Assembly: GCA_029582165.1 (NCBI GenBank)
Contig: CM055876.1
Location: 29,581,317 to 29,645,316, forward strand
Origin: Portulaca oleracea
Taxonomy: Eukaryota; Streptophyta; Magnoliopsida; Caryophyllales; Portulacaceae
Length of the DNA stretch: 64,000 nt
Reading direction: 5' to 3'
Below the pieces are notes generated by a model, which did no database searches, was not told the DNA's origin, and saw only the letters and a program-made list of their open reading frames with translations. The translations under genes and the position numbers were made by a program. The first letter of the stretch is position 1. Each line of letters opens with the position of its first letter. Shown here one piece after another: positions 1 to 12,802 of the stretch.

Positions 1-1257
1 CCAAGGTTGGTAAGGAATGTGCAAATCAGTGCTTGGCTGTCTCAAGGACCTTGGGGAAGAACAACTGACAATTTGAGCAAAAGGATATGCGACATAGATG
101 TTTCTCTTGCTAAGCATGGTGAAGGTATGACATGACAATGTGCCTCCTAGCACAACTTCCACAGTAAACATCCAAGGCATACTTCCCAATATAGAGCATA
201 TGATCAAGGCCTTAACAACATTCCACACTAATCCACAACAAGCATTATCAAAGCTCACAAAATCTAGATAATACGACTCCACTTCTTTTCCACTATCTTG
301 ACTCATCCAAAGTTGTATAGTCATGATACCCTTCTCAACACAACACCAAAGCACATGAAATTTCACAAAACATGCATTCATGAAACTCCAAAATATTCGC
401 AAGTATGCTTCATTCATGCCCAACAAAATAATGTAGTAAAGAAATTCTTGAGATCCCATACCTTGACCAAAATATTGGACACCAATTGACTTGAAAAGGA
501 TCAAGGCCGGAAAGTCAACATCATCAATAAAAACAATGAGCTCCTCCATTGAGTTTGGGGGCTTGATACTCCATTCCTCATACTTGGACCTCCTTTGCTT
601 CAACCTCTTCCTCTTCGGTCTTCTTCTAACCTCCAAGTTCACCCATAGAAATGACCTTGGTTGGAAATAAACCAACTCAACATTGAAGCCATTGTAAGCT
701 TCATTCTCCATTTTCATCACGAACTGAGGTTCTGATTCTGACAATGTCATTGGCTGACAGGACCCTAAGGTCGTTGGCTGTGTCAAGGACAGACAGTCCT
801 CAACCTCCTCATCATAGACAGGATCCTCCAAAGGTTCATTTACACACTCTTCTTCATCAAGATCCTCTACTTCCTCATCATACATAGGAAGAAGATCTAG
901 ATTGACTTCTTCTTTCTCCTCCAACTCCATATAATCTTCTTCATCTTCATACACATCAAAAATAGGAGGGTGATCGACCTCGTGTTCTTCCTTGTGTTCA
1001 TCCTCAAGAGAAAAAATGGCCTCAACAACTTTTGACGCATCATAAATCTCTTGTTCATCTCGAATTTGATGTTCCTCGTCTCGAACCAAAGGTGGTTCAC
1101 GTGATTTCCTAGAATTGTAAATAAATTCATACCAATCCATCTCCAATTGTCGCACCTTGAGGTCAAGGAGTTCAAACTCGCGTTTCAATCTCCTTAATCT
1201 CCTTTTCTCCTTCAAAATCAGTTCACTCTCTCGAGATGAAGGCTTGTTGAAAGTCAT
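1..1257 (-). CDS. Array unit 0: internal fusion ORF, N-terminal part, runs off the left edge
   Basis: The frame starts at the ATG at 1257 and I find no stop in it through the visible part, about 419 codons. It begins with a basic Lys/Arg/Leu-rich segment that could be a coiled coil, followed by a long Glu/Asp-rich stretch, then a basic RRPKRKRLKQRR patch and hydrophobic sequence. No gag zinc knuckle, protease or RT motif is visible. This is the cleanest copy of the frame at its 5' end. It could be a residual gag-like or linker product of the element; I cannot assign a function. Confidence 0.5.
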   Translation of the reverse strand, partial: MTFNKPSSRESELILKEKRRLRRLKREFELLDLKVRQLEMDWYEFIYNSRKSREPPLVRDEEHQIRDEQEIYDASKVVEAIFSLEDEHKEEHEVDHPPIFDVYEDEEDYMELEEKEEVNLDLLPMYDEEVEDLDEEECVNEPLEDPVYDEEVEDCLSLTQPTTLGSCQPMTLSESEPQFVMKMENEAYNGFNVELVYFQPRSFLWVNLEVRRRPKRKRLKQRRSKYEEWSIKPPNSMEELIVFIDDVDFPALILFKSIGVQYFGQGMGSQEFLYYIILLGMNEAYLRIFWSFMNACFVKFHVLWCCVEKGIMTIQLWMSQDSGKEVESYYLDFVSFDNACCGLVWNVVKALIICSILGSMPWMFTVEVVLGGTLSCHTFTMLSKRNIYVAYPFAQIVSCSSPRSLRQPSTDLHIPYQPW

Positions 1258-1350
1258 GGTTGCTGGTTTTTTTGTGGCTATATGTTTGGGATGATTTGGG
1301 ATGTGTTTAGGCTCAAAGGAATCAGAAACGAATCACCAAAATGGTAGCTA

Positions 1351-1360
1351 GCTCGATACA
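1351..1360 (-). other. Degenerate primer-binding site, unit 0
   Basis: This position matches the TGGTATCAGAGC site of the other units but lacks two bases, reading gctcgataca on the plus strand against gctctgatacca elsewhere. The missing bases fall at CTG and ACC. Confidence 0.6.
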
Positions 1361-1366
1361 AATTTA

Positions 1367-2563
1367 TGATGTATCGGTCGGAGGACCTCTGCTCGTGGTG
1401 AGAAACATCAAGTAGAACAGAGGACACGCATTTGAACCAGAACAACAGGGTAAATGGGATAAAAGCAGCAGCAAATAGATGAATCCCAACTAGAATCGAA
1501 TGAATTTCGATTTAGTTAGGACATCAAGGAGGTTTATCTGCTCGGATCCAGCAACAACACAACCAAGAATGCTCAATCGACACCAAGGAACAAAAACAAA
1601 GGAAAAATGAAGGATAGAAACAAGTGATTATCAATCAATACAGACACACCATGATCGATTATCACAAGGGCAATCTTAATCCAATCCTTAGTTACAGACA
1701 CACCTTCTAAGGATCAAATAAAGTCTTACCTATTCACCACTTGATTGCCAAATCAAGATACTGAGGTAGAATTTGAGAGTTGTTAGATACTCACAAACAA
1801 AGCAAGCTCAAGGCTCATCTATTTCATCAATTCACCGTCCCCCGAAGGACATGACAGAGGGGTATTTAAAACCCAGCTGAACTCTAATTAAGAGTTTCTT
1901 GAGCAAAAAGAAAACGTCCTAATCTTACTTAATTAAACTAATTACATCAGAATAAACTAATATGTGACTAAAATAAGAAGCTTTTAGATCAATTGGAGGA
2001 CTAATAAAAGCATCACACATGGCATCTTCATGAAGCTTCTAGAACAATTGGAATGTACTAGAAACATCACACATGGCGCTTTCTTATTGGAGCATCATCC
2101 TTCACATGGATACCAAATCCGTAATTGTTAACGCTGGTGTGTTTCTTCCTTTAGTAGTGTATGTCCTTGGGTGTCCAGAATAAAATAGCAGTGTAGGACC
2201 CAAATGACCATCGGACCATGTAAGCTTGGACATTATGAACGACCTTCTAAGAACAAACTGAAAGAGAAGCCTTAATTCTGGTTTATTGAGCCGAATAGTG
2301 AAGGAGTCATGTAAGATGAAGACATGATCTCCCTGAACGTCCTTGCCCTTCTTGTTAGAGCTGTATAGAATGCGAATGACTCTTCAAAGCACTTGCTCTT
2401 GGACAATCATGGAAAGCACAATGAAAAGTGAGGTACTTGAGATAGTAAAGATGGCCTCGCATATGGTGAATGACCTTAAATATCATCAAGGTCCATCTGG
2501 GATTCACGAATGACCTTTAGGCATGCTGGCACCAAATGAGGTTGTGAGGGCTGATTTCCATCA
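1367..2563 (-). repeat. Array LTR 1
   Basis: 1197 bp with TGATG/CATCA termini. On the minus strand a TATA-like TTTTAAATACCCC lies at about 1857-1875. The flanking purine tract is at 2564-2571. Near 1371-1400 it shows several small losses relative to LTRs 2-5, at CAG and CTG sites. Confidence 0.9.
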
Positions 2564-4669
2564 TTCCCCCCATGTTGAGAAAAGTTTGACCTCAAACTTG
2601 GAAGGTCCTTTGCCTCAAAATAATGTGGTCTCAAATAAGATACATGGAACGTTGCACTTCCACCAAGTTCATCCGAGAAATCCAATTTGTAATCATTGTC
2701 TCCCACCTTCTCAAGGACCTCAAAGGGACCTTCAGCTCTTGGATTCAACTTCCCTTTCTTCTTGGATCGAAATCTGTCCTTCTTTAGGTAGATCCAAACA
2801 AGTTCACCCGGTAGGAAACCCATCTTCTTCCTTCTTTTGTGAACAAAATCATGAAACTTAGCTACCTTCTTCCGTTCATGCTGAAATTGACGTTCAAGAG
2901 GCAAACCAGGGGGTTTTTCTTCCGGAAACACATAAGGATAGTGTTCCAACGGATGAGTAAGGAGGGGGTGGCTATTTGAGGAGTTTGGGTTTATGTTTTG
3001 GTTTAGGAGAATAAGGTCCTTATAATCAAGAAACTCAGGGTGTTCAGCAACCAAGAGTGTAATAAAATTTGGTTCAGTAACCACATTCTCCTTGGGTATA
3101 ACAAGCTGGAATGGTTTCAAAGGAGTGGGGTAAGTCTTTTTGTGGCTAAGAATAAGGTCCTTGGTCGTATCAAAGAACTTCAACAACCAGGTCCTTAAGG
3201 ACAAAAGCGTAGGTTGATGGATTCTGGGAATTGGCTCATTTATGGAGGGTGTTGATGTGAAGGTAAAGGGACATGGAAAGTAGGTTTCGAGACTCCCCTT
3301 CTTGGATAGGAAGTTATTTGATATGAGGGGTTTTTGTGGGGCTTTTGGGGCTGTTTTGTGGGCTAAGGACAGTGGGGGTTTCAGTGGTGGGTTGATGGTA
3401 GGATTAATGACAAACCAAGGTTGGTAAGGAATATGCAAATCAGTGCTTGGCTGTCTCAAGGACCTTGGGGAAGAACAACTGACAATTTGAGCAAAAGGAT
3501 ATGCGACATAGATGTTTCTCTTGCTAAGCATGGTGAAGGTATGACATGACAATGTGCCTCCTAGCACAACTTCCACAGTAAACATCCAAGGCATACTTCC
3601 CAATATAGAGCATATGATCAAGGCCTTAACAACATTCCACACTAATCCACAACAAGCATTATCAAAGCTCACAAAATCTAGATAATACGACTCCACTTCT
3701 TTTCCACTATCTTGACTCATCCAAAGTTGTATAGTCATGATACCCTTCTCAACACAACACCAAAGCACATGAAATTTCACAAAACATGCATTCATGAAAC
3801 TCCAAAATATTCGCAAGTATGCTTCATTCATGCCCAACAAAATAATGTAGTAAAGAAATTCTTGAGATCCCATACCTTGACCAAAATATTGGACACCAAT
3901 TGACTTGAAAAGGATCAAGGCCGGAAAGTCAACATCATCAATAAAAACAATGAGCTCCTCCATTGAGTTTGGGGGCTTGATACTCCATTCCTCATACTTG
4001 GACCTCCTTTGCTTCAACCTCTTCCTCTTCGGTCTTCTTCTAACCTCCAAGTTCACCCATAGAAATGACCTTGGTTGGAAATAAACCAACTCAACATTGA
4101 AGCCATTGTAAGCTTCATTCTCCATTTTCATCACGGCGAGGTTCTGATTCTGACAATGTCATTGGCTGACAGGACCCTAAGGTCGTTGGCTGTGTCAAGG
4201 ACAGACAGTCCTCAACCTCCTCATCATAGACAGGATCCTCCAAAGGTTCATTTACACACTCTTCTTCATCAAGATCCTCTACTTCCTCATCATACATAGG
4301 AAGAAGATCTAGATTGACTTCTTCTTTCTCCTCCAACTCCATATAATCTTCTTCATTTTCATACACATCAAAAATAGGAGGGTGATCGACCTCGTGTTCT
4401 TCCTTGTGTTCATCCTCAAGAGAAAAAATGGCCTCAACAACTTTTGCCGCATCATAAATCTCTGGTTCATCTCGAATTTCATGTTCCTCCTCTCGAACCA
4501 AAGGTGGTTCACGTGATTTCCTAGAATTGTAAATAAATTCATACCAATCCATCTCCAATTGTAGCACCTTGAGGTCAAGGAGTTCAAACTCGCGTTTCAA
4601 TCTCCTTAATCTCCTTTTCTCCTTCAAAATCAGTTCACTCTCTCGAGATGAAGGCTTGTTGAAAGTCAT
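2476..4669 (-). pseudogene. Array unit 1: internal fusion ORF, one frameshift
   Basis: The frame starts at the ATG at 4669, breaks near 4133 (net loss of 2 nt, at a CTG in sister copies) and continues as one open frame of 552 codons to 2476, ending inside LTR 1. The C-terminal half has a gypsy-type integrase tail: PGELVWIYLKKDRF, GPFEVLEKVGDNDYKLDF, then SATFHVSYLRPHY. Immediately upstream (about 2880-2913) is FPEEKPPGLP, which resembles the segment that normally precedes reverse transcriptase. The two are joined in frame, so protease, RT, RNase H and the integrase core are absent. The primer-binding site is at 4763-4774 and the purine tract at 2564-2571. Confidence 0.8.
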
Positions 4670-4762
4670 GGTTGCTGGTTTTTTTGTGGCTATATGTTTG
4701 GGATGATTTGGGATGTGTTTAGGCTCAAAGGAATCAGAAACGAATCACCAAAATGGTAGCTA

Positions 4763-4774
4763 GCTCTGATACCA
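4763..4774 (-). other. Primer-binding site, unit 1 (tRNA-iMet type)
   Basis: Minus strand TGGTATCAGAGC lies 6 nt inside the end of LTR 2. It is the standard 3' complement of plant initiator methionine tRNA. Identical sites lie at 8171-8182, 11584-11595, 15004-15015 and 18420-18431. Confidence 0.85.
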
Positions 4775-4780
4775 AATTTA

Positions 4781-5971
4781 TGATGTATCCCAGCCAGAGG
4801 ACCTCTGCTCAGTAGGCTGAGAAACATCAAGTAGAACAGAGGACACGCATTTGAACCAGAACAACAGGGTAAATGGGGTTCAAGCAGCATCAAATAGATG
4901 AATCCCAACTAGAATCGAATGAATTTCGATTTAGTTAGGACATCAAGGAGGTTTATCTGCTCGGATCCTGCAACAACACAACCAAGAATGCTCAATCGAC
5001 ACCAAGGAACAAAAACAAAGGAAAAATGAAGGATAGAAACAAGTGATTATCAATCAATACAGACACACCATGATCGATTATCACAAGGGCAATCTTAATC
5101 CAATCCTTAGTTACAGACACACCTTCTAAGGATCAAATCAAGTCCTACCTATTCACCACTTGATTGCCAAATAAAGATACTGAGGTAGAATTTGAGAGTT
5201 TTTAGATACTCACAAACAGGAAAGCTCAAGGCTCATCTATTTCATCAATTCACCGTCCCCCGAAGGACATGACAGAGGGGTATTTAAAACCCAGCTGAAC
5301 TCTAATTAAGAGTTTCTTGAGCAAAAAGAAAACGTCCTAATCTTACTTAATTAAACTAATTACATCAGAATAAACTAATATGTAACTAAAATAAGAAGCT
5401 TTTAGATCAATTGGAGGACTAATAAAAGCATCACACATGGCATCTTCATGAAGCTTCTAGAACAATTGGAATGTACTAGAAACATCACACATGGCGCTTT
5501 CTTATTGGAGCATCATCCTTCATGGATACAAATCCGTAATTATTAATTGGTGTGTTTCTTCCTTTAGTAGTGAATGTCCTTGGGTGTCGAGAATAAAATA
5601 GCGATGTAGGACCCAAATGACCTTGGACCATGTAAGCTTGGACATTATGAACGACCTTCTAAGAACAATGAAGAGAAGCCTTAATTCTGGTTTATTGAGC
5701 CGAATAGTGAAGGAGTCATGAAAGATGAAGACATGATCTCCCTGAACGTCCTTGCCCTTCTTGTTAGAGCTGTATAGAATGCGAATGACTCTTCAAAGCA
5801 CTTGCTCTTGGACAATCATGGAAAGCACAATGAAAAGTGAGGTATTGAGATAGTAAAGATGGCCTCGCATATGGTGAATGACCTTCAATATCATCAAGGT
5901 CCATCTGGGATTCACGAATGACCTTTAGGCATGCTTGCACCAAATGAGGTTGTGAGGGCTGATTTCCATCA
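4781..5971 (-). repeat. Array LTR 2
   Basis: 1191 bp with TGATG/CATCA termini. It carries several 1-2 nt losses around 5520-5670 relative to LTRs 3 and 4, many at CCA, CTG or CGG sites. Confidence 0.9.
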
Positions 5972-8077
5972 TTCCCCCCATGTTGAGAAAAGTTTGACCT
6001 CAAACTTGGAAGGTCCTTTGCCTCAAAATAATGTGGTCTCAAATAAGATACATGGAAGGTTGCACTTCCACCAAGTTCATCCGAGAAATCCAATTTGTAA
6101 TCATTGTCTCCCACCTTCTCAAGGACCTCAAAGGGACCTTCAACTCTTGGATTCAACTTCCCTTTCTTCTTGGATCGAAATCTGTCCATCTTTAGGTAGA
6201 TCCAAACAAGTTCACCCGATAGAAACCCATCTTCTTCCTTCTTTTGTGAACAAAATCATGAAACTTAGCTACCTTCTTCCGTTCATGCTGAAATTGACGT
6301 TCAAGAGGCAAACCAGGGGGTTTTTCTTCCGGAAACACATAAGGATAGTGTTCCAACGGATGAGTAAGGAGGGGGTGGCTATTTGAGGAGTTTAGGTTTA
6401 TGTTTAGGTTTAGGAGAATAAGGTTCTTATAATCAAGAAACTCAGGGTGTTCAGCAACCAAGAGTGTAATAAAATTTGGTTCAGTAACCACATTCTCCTT
6501 GGGTATAACAAGCTGGAATGGTTTCAAAGGAGTGGGGTAAGTCTTTTTGTGGCTAAGAATAAGGTCCTTGGTCGTATCAAAGAACTTCAACAACCAGGTC
6601 CTTAAGGACAAAAGCGTAGGTTGATGGATTCTGGGAATTGGCTCATTTATGGAGGGTGTTGATGTGAAGGTAAAGGGACATGGAAAGTAGGTTTCGAGAC
6701 TCCCCTTCTTGGATAGGAAGTTATTTGATATGAGGGGTTTTTGTGGGGCTTTTGGGGCTGTTTTGTGGGCTAAGGACAGTGGGGGTTTCAGTTGTGGGTT
6801 GATGGTAGGATTAATGACAAACCAAGGTTGGTAAGGAATGTGCAAATCAGTGCTTGGCTGTCTCAAGGACCTTGGGGAAGAACAACTGACAATTTGAGCA
6901 AAAGGATATGCGACATAGATGTTTCTCTTGCTAAGCATGGTGAAGGTATGACATGACAATGTGCCTCCTTGCACAACTTCCACAGTAAACATCCAAGGCA
7001 TACTTCCCAATATAGAGCATATGATCAAGGCCTTAACAACATTCCACACTAATCCACAAAAAGCATTATCAAAGCTCACAAAATCTAGATAATACGACTC
7101 CACTTCTTTTCCACTATCTTGACTCATCCAAAGTTGTATAGTCATGATACCCTTCTCAACACAACACCAAAGCACATGAAATTTCACAAAACATGCATTC
7201 ATGAAACTCCAAAATATTCGCAAGTATGCTTCATTCATGCCCAACAAAATAATGTAGTAAAGAAATTCTTGAGATCCCATACCTTGACCAAAATATTGGA
7301 CACCAATTGACTTGAAAAGGATCAAGGCCGGAAAGTCAACATCATCAATAAAAACAATGAGCTCCTCCATTGAGTTTGGGGGCTTGATACTCCATTCCTC
7401 ATACTTGGACCTCCTTTGCTTCAACCTCTTCCTCTTCGGTCTTCTTCTCACCTCCAAGTTCACCCATATAAATGACCTTGGTTGGAAATAAACCAACTCA
7501 ACATTGAAGCCATTGGAAGCTTCATTCTCCATTTTCATCACGAACTGAGGTTCTGATTCTGACAATGTCATTGGCTGACAGGACCCTAAGGTCGTTGGCT
7601 ATGTCAAGGACAGACAGTCCTCAACCTCCTCATCATAGACAGGATCCTCCAAAGGTTCATTTACACACTCTTCTTCATCAAGATCCTCTACTTCCTCATC
7701 ATACATAGGAAGAAGATCTAGATTGACTTCTTCTTTCTCCTCCAACTCCATATAATCTTCTTCATCTTCATACACATCAAAAATAGGAGGGTGATCGACC
7801 TCGTGTTCTTCCTTGTGTTCATCCTCAAGAGAAAAAATGGCCTCAACAACTTTCACGCATCATAAATCTCTGGTTCATCTCGAATTTGATGTTCCTCCTC
7901 TCGAACCAAAGGTGGTTCACGTGATTTCCTAGAATTGTAAATAAATTCATACCAATCCATCTCCAATTGTAGCACCTTGAGGTCAAGGAGTTCAAACTCG
8001 CGTTTCAATCTCCTTAATCTCCTTTTCTCCTTCAAAATCAGTTCACTCTCTCGAGATGAAGGCTTGTTGAAAGTTAT
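5764..8077 (-). pseudogene. Array unit 2: internal fusion ORF, multiply disrupted
   Basis: Same layout as unit 1. The first codon is ATA instead of ATG (8075-8077). A net 1-nt loss lies near 7852-7858 (GCCGC in sister copies), a Gln-to-stop change at 7599-7601 (CTG to CTA on the plus strand), and a 1-nt loss near 6217-6222 (CCGG in sister copies). The longest surviving frames are 7571-6192 and 6189-5764. The integrase tail is in the last of these and ends in LTR 2. Confidence 0.8.
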
Positions 8078-8188
8078 GGTTGCTGGTTTTTTTGTGGCTA
8101 TATGTTTGGGATGATTTGGGATGTGTTTAGGCTCAAAGGAATCAGAAACGAATCACCAAAATGGTAGCTAGCTCTGATACCAAATTTA

Positions 8189-9388
8189 TGATGTATCCCA
8201 GCCAGAGGACCTCTGCTCAGCAGGCTGAGAAACATCAAGTAGAACAGAGGACACGCATTTGAACCAGAACAACAGGGTAAATGGGGTTCAAGCAGCAGCA
8301 AATAGATGAATCCCAACTAGAATCGAATGAATTTCGATTTAGTTAGGACATCAAGGAGGTTTATCTGCTCGGATCCAGCAACAACACAACCAAGAATGCT
8401 CAATCGACACCAAGGAACAAAAACAAAGGAAAAATGAAGGATAGAAACAAGTGATTATCAATCAATACAGACACACCATGATCGATTATCACAAGGGCAA
8501 TCTTAATCCAATCCTTAGTTACAGACACACCTTCTAAGGATCAAATCAAGTCCTACCTATTCACCACTTGATTGCCAAATCAAGATACTGAGGTAGAATT
8601 TGAGAGTTGTTAGATACTCACAAACAAAGCAAGCTCAAGGCTCATCTATTTCATCAATTCACCGTCCCCCGAAGGACATGACAGAGGGGTATTTAAAACC
8701 CAGCTGAACTCTAATTAAGAGTTTCTTGAGCAAAAAGAAAACGTCCTAATCTTACTTAATTAAACTAATTACATCAGAATAAACTAATATGTAACTAAAA
8801 TAAGAAGCTTTAGATCAATTGGAGGACTAATAAAAGCATCACACATGGCATCTTCATGAAGCTTCTAGAACAATTGGAATGTACTAGAAACATCACACAT
8901 GGCGCTTTCTTATTGGAGCATCATCCTTCACATGGATACCAAATCTGCAATTGTTAACGCTGGTGTGTTTCTTCCTTTTGTAGTGAATGTCCTTGGGTGT
9001 CCAGAATAAAATAGCAGTGTAGGACCCAAATGACCTTCGGACCATGTAAGCTTGGACATTATGAACGACCTTCTAAGAACAAACTGAAAGAGAAGCCTTA
9101 ATTCTGGTTTATTGAGCCGAATAGTGAAGGAGTCATGTAAGATGAAGACATGATCTCCCTGAACGTCCTTGCCCTTCTTGTTAGAGCTGTATAGAATGCG
9201 AATGACTCTTCAAAGCACTTGCTCTTGGACAATCATGGAAAGCACAATGAAAAGTGAGGTATTGAGATAGTAAAGATGGCCTCGCATATGGTGAATGACC
9301 TTCAATATCATCAAGGTCCATCTGGGATTCACGAATGACCTTTAGGCATGCTGGCACCAAATGAGGTTGTGAGGGCTGATTTCCATCA
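8189..9388 (-). repeat. Array LTR 3
   Basis: 1200 bp with TGATG/CATCA termini and the same TATA-like element on the minus strand. Primer site of unit 2 at 8171-8182. Confidence 0.9.
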
Positions 9389-11490
9389 TTCCCCCCAAGT
9401 TGAGAAAAGTTTGACCTCAAACCTGGAAGGTCCTTTGCCTCAAAATAATGTGGTCTCAAATAAGATACATGGAAGGTTGCACTTCCACCAAGTTCATCCG
9501 AGAAATCCAATTTGTAATCATTGTCTCCCACCTTCTCAAGGACCTCAAAGGGACCTTCAGCTCTTGGATTCAACTTCCCTTTCTTCTTGGATCGAAATCT
9601 ATCCTTCTTTAGGTAGATCCAAACAAGTTCACCCGGTAGGAAACCCATCTTCTTCCTTCTTTTGTGAACAAAATCATGAAACTTAGCTACCTTCTTCCGT
9701 TCATGCTGAAATTGACGTTCAAGAGGCAAACCAGGGGGTTTTTCTTCCAGAAACACATAAGGATAGTGTTCCAATGGATGAGTAAGGAGGGGGTGGCTAT
9801 TTGAGGAGTTTGGGTTTATGTTTAGGTTTAGGAGAATAAGGTCCTTATAATCAAGAAACTTAGGGTGTTCAGCAACCAAGAGTGTAATAAAATTTGGTTC
9901 AGTAACCACATTCTCCTTGGGTATAACAAGCTGGAATGGTTTCAAAGGAGTGGGGTAAGTCTTTTTGTGGCTAAGAATAAGGTCCTTGGTTGTATCAAAG
10001 AACTTCAACAACCAGGTCCTTAAGGACAAAAGCGTAGGTTGATGGATTCTGGGAATTGGCTCATTTATGGAGGGTGTGGATGTGAAGGTAAAGGGATATG
10101 GAAAGTAGGTTTCGAGACTCCCCTTCTTGGATAGGAAGTTATTTGATATGAGGGGTTTTTGTGGGGCTTTTGGGGCTGTTTTGTGGGCTAAGGACAGTGG
10201 GGGTTTCAGTGGTGGGTTGATGGTAGGATTAATGACAAACCAAGGTTGGTAAGGAATGTGCAAATCAGTGTCATTGTCTCAAGGACCTTGGGGCAGAACA
10301 ACTGACAATTTGAGCAAAAGGATATGCGACATAGATGTTTCTCTTGCTAAGCATGGTGAAGGTATGACATGACAATGTGCCTCCTAGCACAACTTCCACA
10401 GTAAACATCCAAGGCATACTTCCCAATATAGAGCATATGATCAAGGCCTTAACAACATTCCACACTAATCCACAACAAGCATTATCAAAGCTCACAAAAT
10501 CAAGATAATACGACTCCACTTCTTTTCCACTATCTTGACTCATCCAAAGTTGTATAGTCATGATACCCTTCTCAACACAACACCAAAGCACATGAAATTT
10601 CACAAAACATGCATTCATGCAACTCCAAAATATTCGCAAGTATGCTTCATTCATGCCTAACAAAATAATGTAGTAAAGAAATTCTTGAGATCCCATACCT
10701 TGACCAAAATATTGGACACCAATTGACTTGAAAAGGATCAAGGCCGGAAAGTCAACATCATCTATAAAAACAATGAGCTCCTCCATTGAGTTTGGGGGCT
10801 TGATACTCCATTCCTCATACTTGGACCTCCTTTGCTTCAACCTCTTCCTCTTCGGTCTTCTTGTCACCTCCAAGTTCACCCATAGAAATGACCTTGGCTG
10901 GAAATAAACCAACTCAACATTGAAGCCATTGGAAGCTTCATTCTCCATTTTCATCACGAACTGAGGTTCTGATTCTGACAATGTCATTGGCTGACAGAAC
11001 CCTAAGGTCGTTCGTGTCATGCGACATAGTCCTCAACCTCCTCATCATAGACAGGATCCTCCAAAGGTTCATTTACACACTCTTCTTCATCAAGATCCTC
11101 TACTTCCTCATCATACATAGGAAGAAGATCTAGATTGACTTCTTCTTTCTCCTCCAACTCTATATAATCTTCTTCATCTTCATACACATCAAAAATAGGA
11201 GGGTGATCGACCTCGTGTTCTTCCTTGTGTTCATCCTCAAGAGAAAAAATGGCCTCAACAACTTTTGCCGCATCATAAATCTCATGTTCATCTCGAATTT
11301 GATGTTCCTCCTCTCGAACCAAAGGTGGTTCACGTGATTTCCTGGAATTGTAAATAAATTCATACCAATCCATCTCCAATTGTAGCACCTTGAGGTCAAG
11401 GAGTTCAAACTCGCGTTTCAATCTCCTTAATCTCCTTTTCTCCTTCAAAATCAGTTCACTCTCTCGAGATGAAGGCTTGTTGAAAGTCAT
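9181..11490 (-). pseudogene. Array unit 3: internal fusion ORF, two frameshifts
   Basis: It starts at the ATG at 11490. The frame breaks near 11010-11030, where sister copies contain GGCTGTG and GACAGACAG, and again near 10268-10275, where sister copies contain GCTTGGCTG. The remaining 360 codons (10263-9181) are open through the integrase tail into LTR 3. Confidence 0.8.
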
Positions 11491-11601
11491 GGTTGCTGGT
11501 TTTTTTGTGGCTATATGTTTGGGATGATTTGGGATGTGTTTAGGCTCAAAGGAATCAGAAACGAATCACCAAAATGGTAGCTAGCTCTGATACCAAATTT
11601 A

Positions 11602-12802
11602 TGATGTATCCCAGCCAGAGGACCTCTGCTCAGCAGGCTGAGAAACATCAAGTAGAACAGAGGACACGCATTTGAACCAGAACAACAGGGTAAATGGGGT
11701 TCAAGCAGCAGCAAATAGATGAATCCCAACTAGAATCGAATGAATTTTGATTTAGTTAGGACATCAAGGAGGTTTATCTGCTCGGATCCAGCAACAACAC
11801 AACCAAGAATGCTCAATCGACACCAAGGAACAAAAACAAAGGAAAAATGAAGGATAGAAACAAGTGATTATCAATCAATACAGATACGCCATGATCGATT
11901 ATCACAAGGGCAATCTTAATCCAATCCTTAGTTACAGACACACCTTCTAAGGATCAAATCAAGTCCTACCTATTCACCACTTGATTGCCAAATCAAGATA
12001 CTGAGGTAGAATTTGAGAGTTGTTAGATACTCACAAACAAAGCAAGCTCAAGGCTCATCTATTTCATCAATTCACCGTCCCCCGAAGGACATGACAGAGG
12101 GGTATTTAAAACCCAGCTGAACTCTAATTAAGAGTTTCTTGAGCAAAAAGAAAACGTCCTAATCTTACTTAATTAAACTAATTACATCAGAATAAACTAA
12201 TATGTAACTAAAATAAGAAGCTTTTAGATCAATTGGAGGACTAATAAAAGCATCACACATGGCATCTTCATGAAGCTTCTAGAACAATTGGAATGTACTA
12301 GAAACATCACACATGGCGCTTTCTTATTGGAGCATCATCCTTCACATGGATACCAAATCCGTAATTGTTAACGCTGGTGTGTTTCTTCCTTTAGTAGTGA
12401 ATGTCCTTGGGTGTCCAGAATAAAATAGCAGTGTAGGACCCAAATGACCTTCGGACCATGTAAGCTTGGACATTATGAACGACCTTCTAAGAACAAACTG
12501 AAAGAGAAGCCTTAATTCTGGTTTATTGAGCCGAATAGTGAAGGAGTCATGTAAGATGAAGACATGATCTCCCTGAACGTCCTTGCCCTTCTTGTTAGAG
12601 CTGTATAGAATGCGAATGACTCTTCAAAGCACTTGCTCTTGGACAATCATGGAAAGCACAATGAAAAGTGAGGTATTGAGATAGTAAAGATGGCCTCGCA
12701 TATGGTGAATGACCTTCAATATCATCAAGGTCCATCTGGGATTCACGAATGACCTTTAGGCATGCTGGCACCAAATGAGGTTGTGAGGGCTGATTTCCAT
12801 CA
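11602..12802 (-). repeat. Array LTR 4
   Basis: 1201 bp with TGATG/CATCA termini. It shares variants with LTR 5, for example cagatacgcc near 11880, where LTRs 1-3 read cagacacacc. Confidence 0.9.

Noticed and set aside
298..489. Plus-strand frame of 63 codons recurring in most array units (also near 3712, 7119, 13951 and 17367)
   Set aside because: It is antisense to the fused retrotransposon frame, and its conservation simply follows from copy identity.
2523..2861. Plus-strand frame of 112 codons recurring in the array units
   Set aside because: It lies opposite the integrase tail and LTR end and has no family resemblance; it is a shadow of the minus-strand frame.
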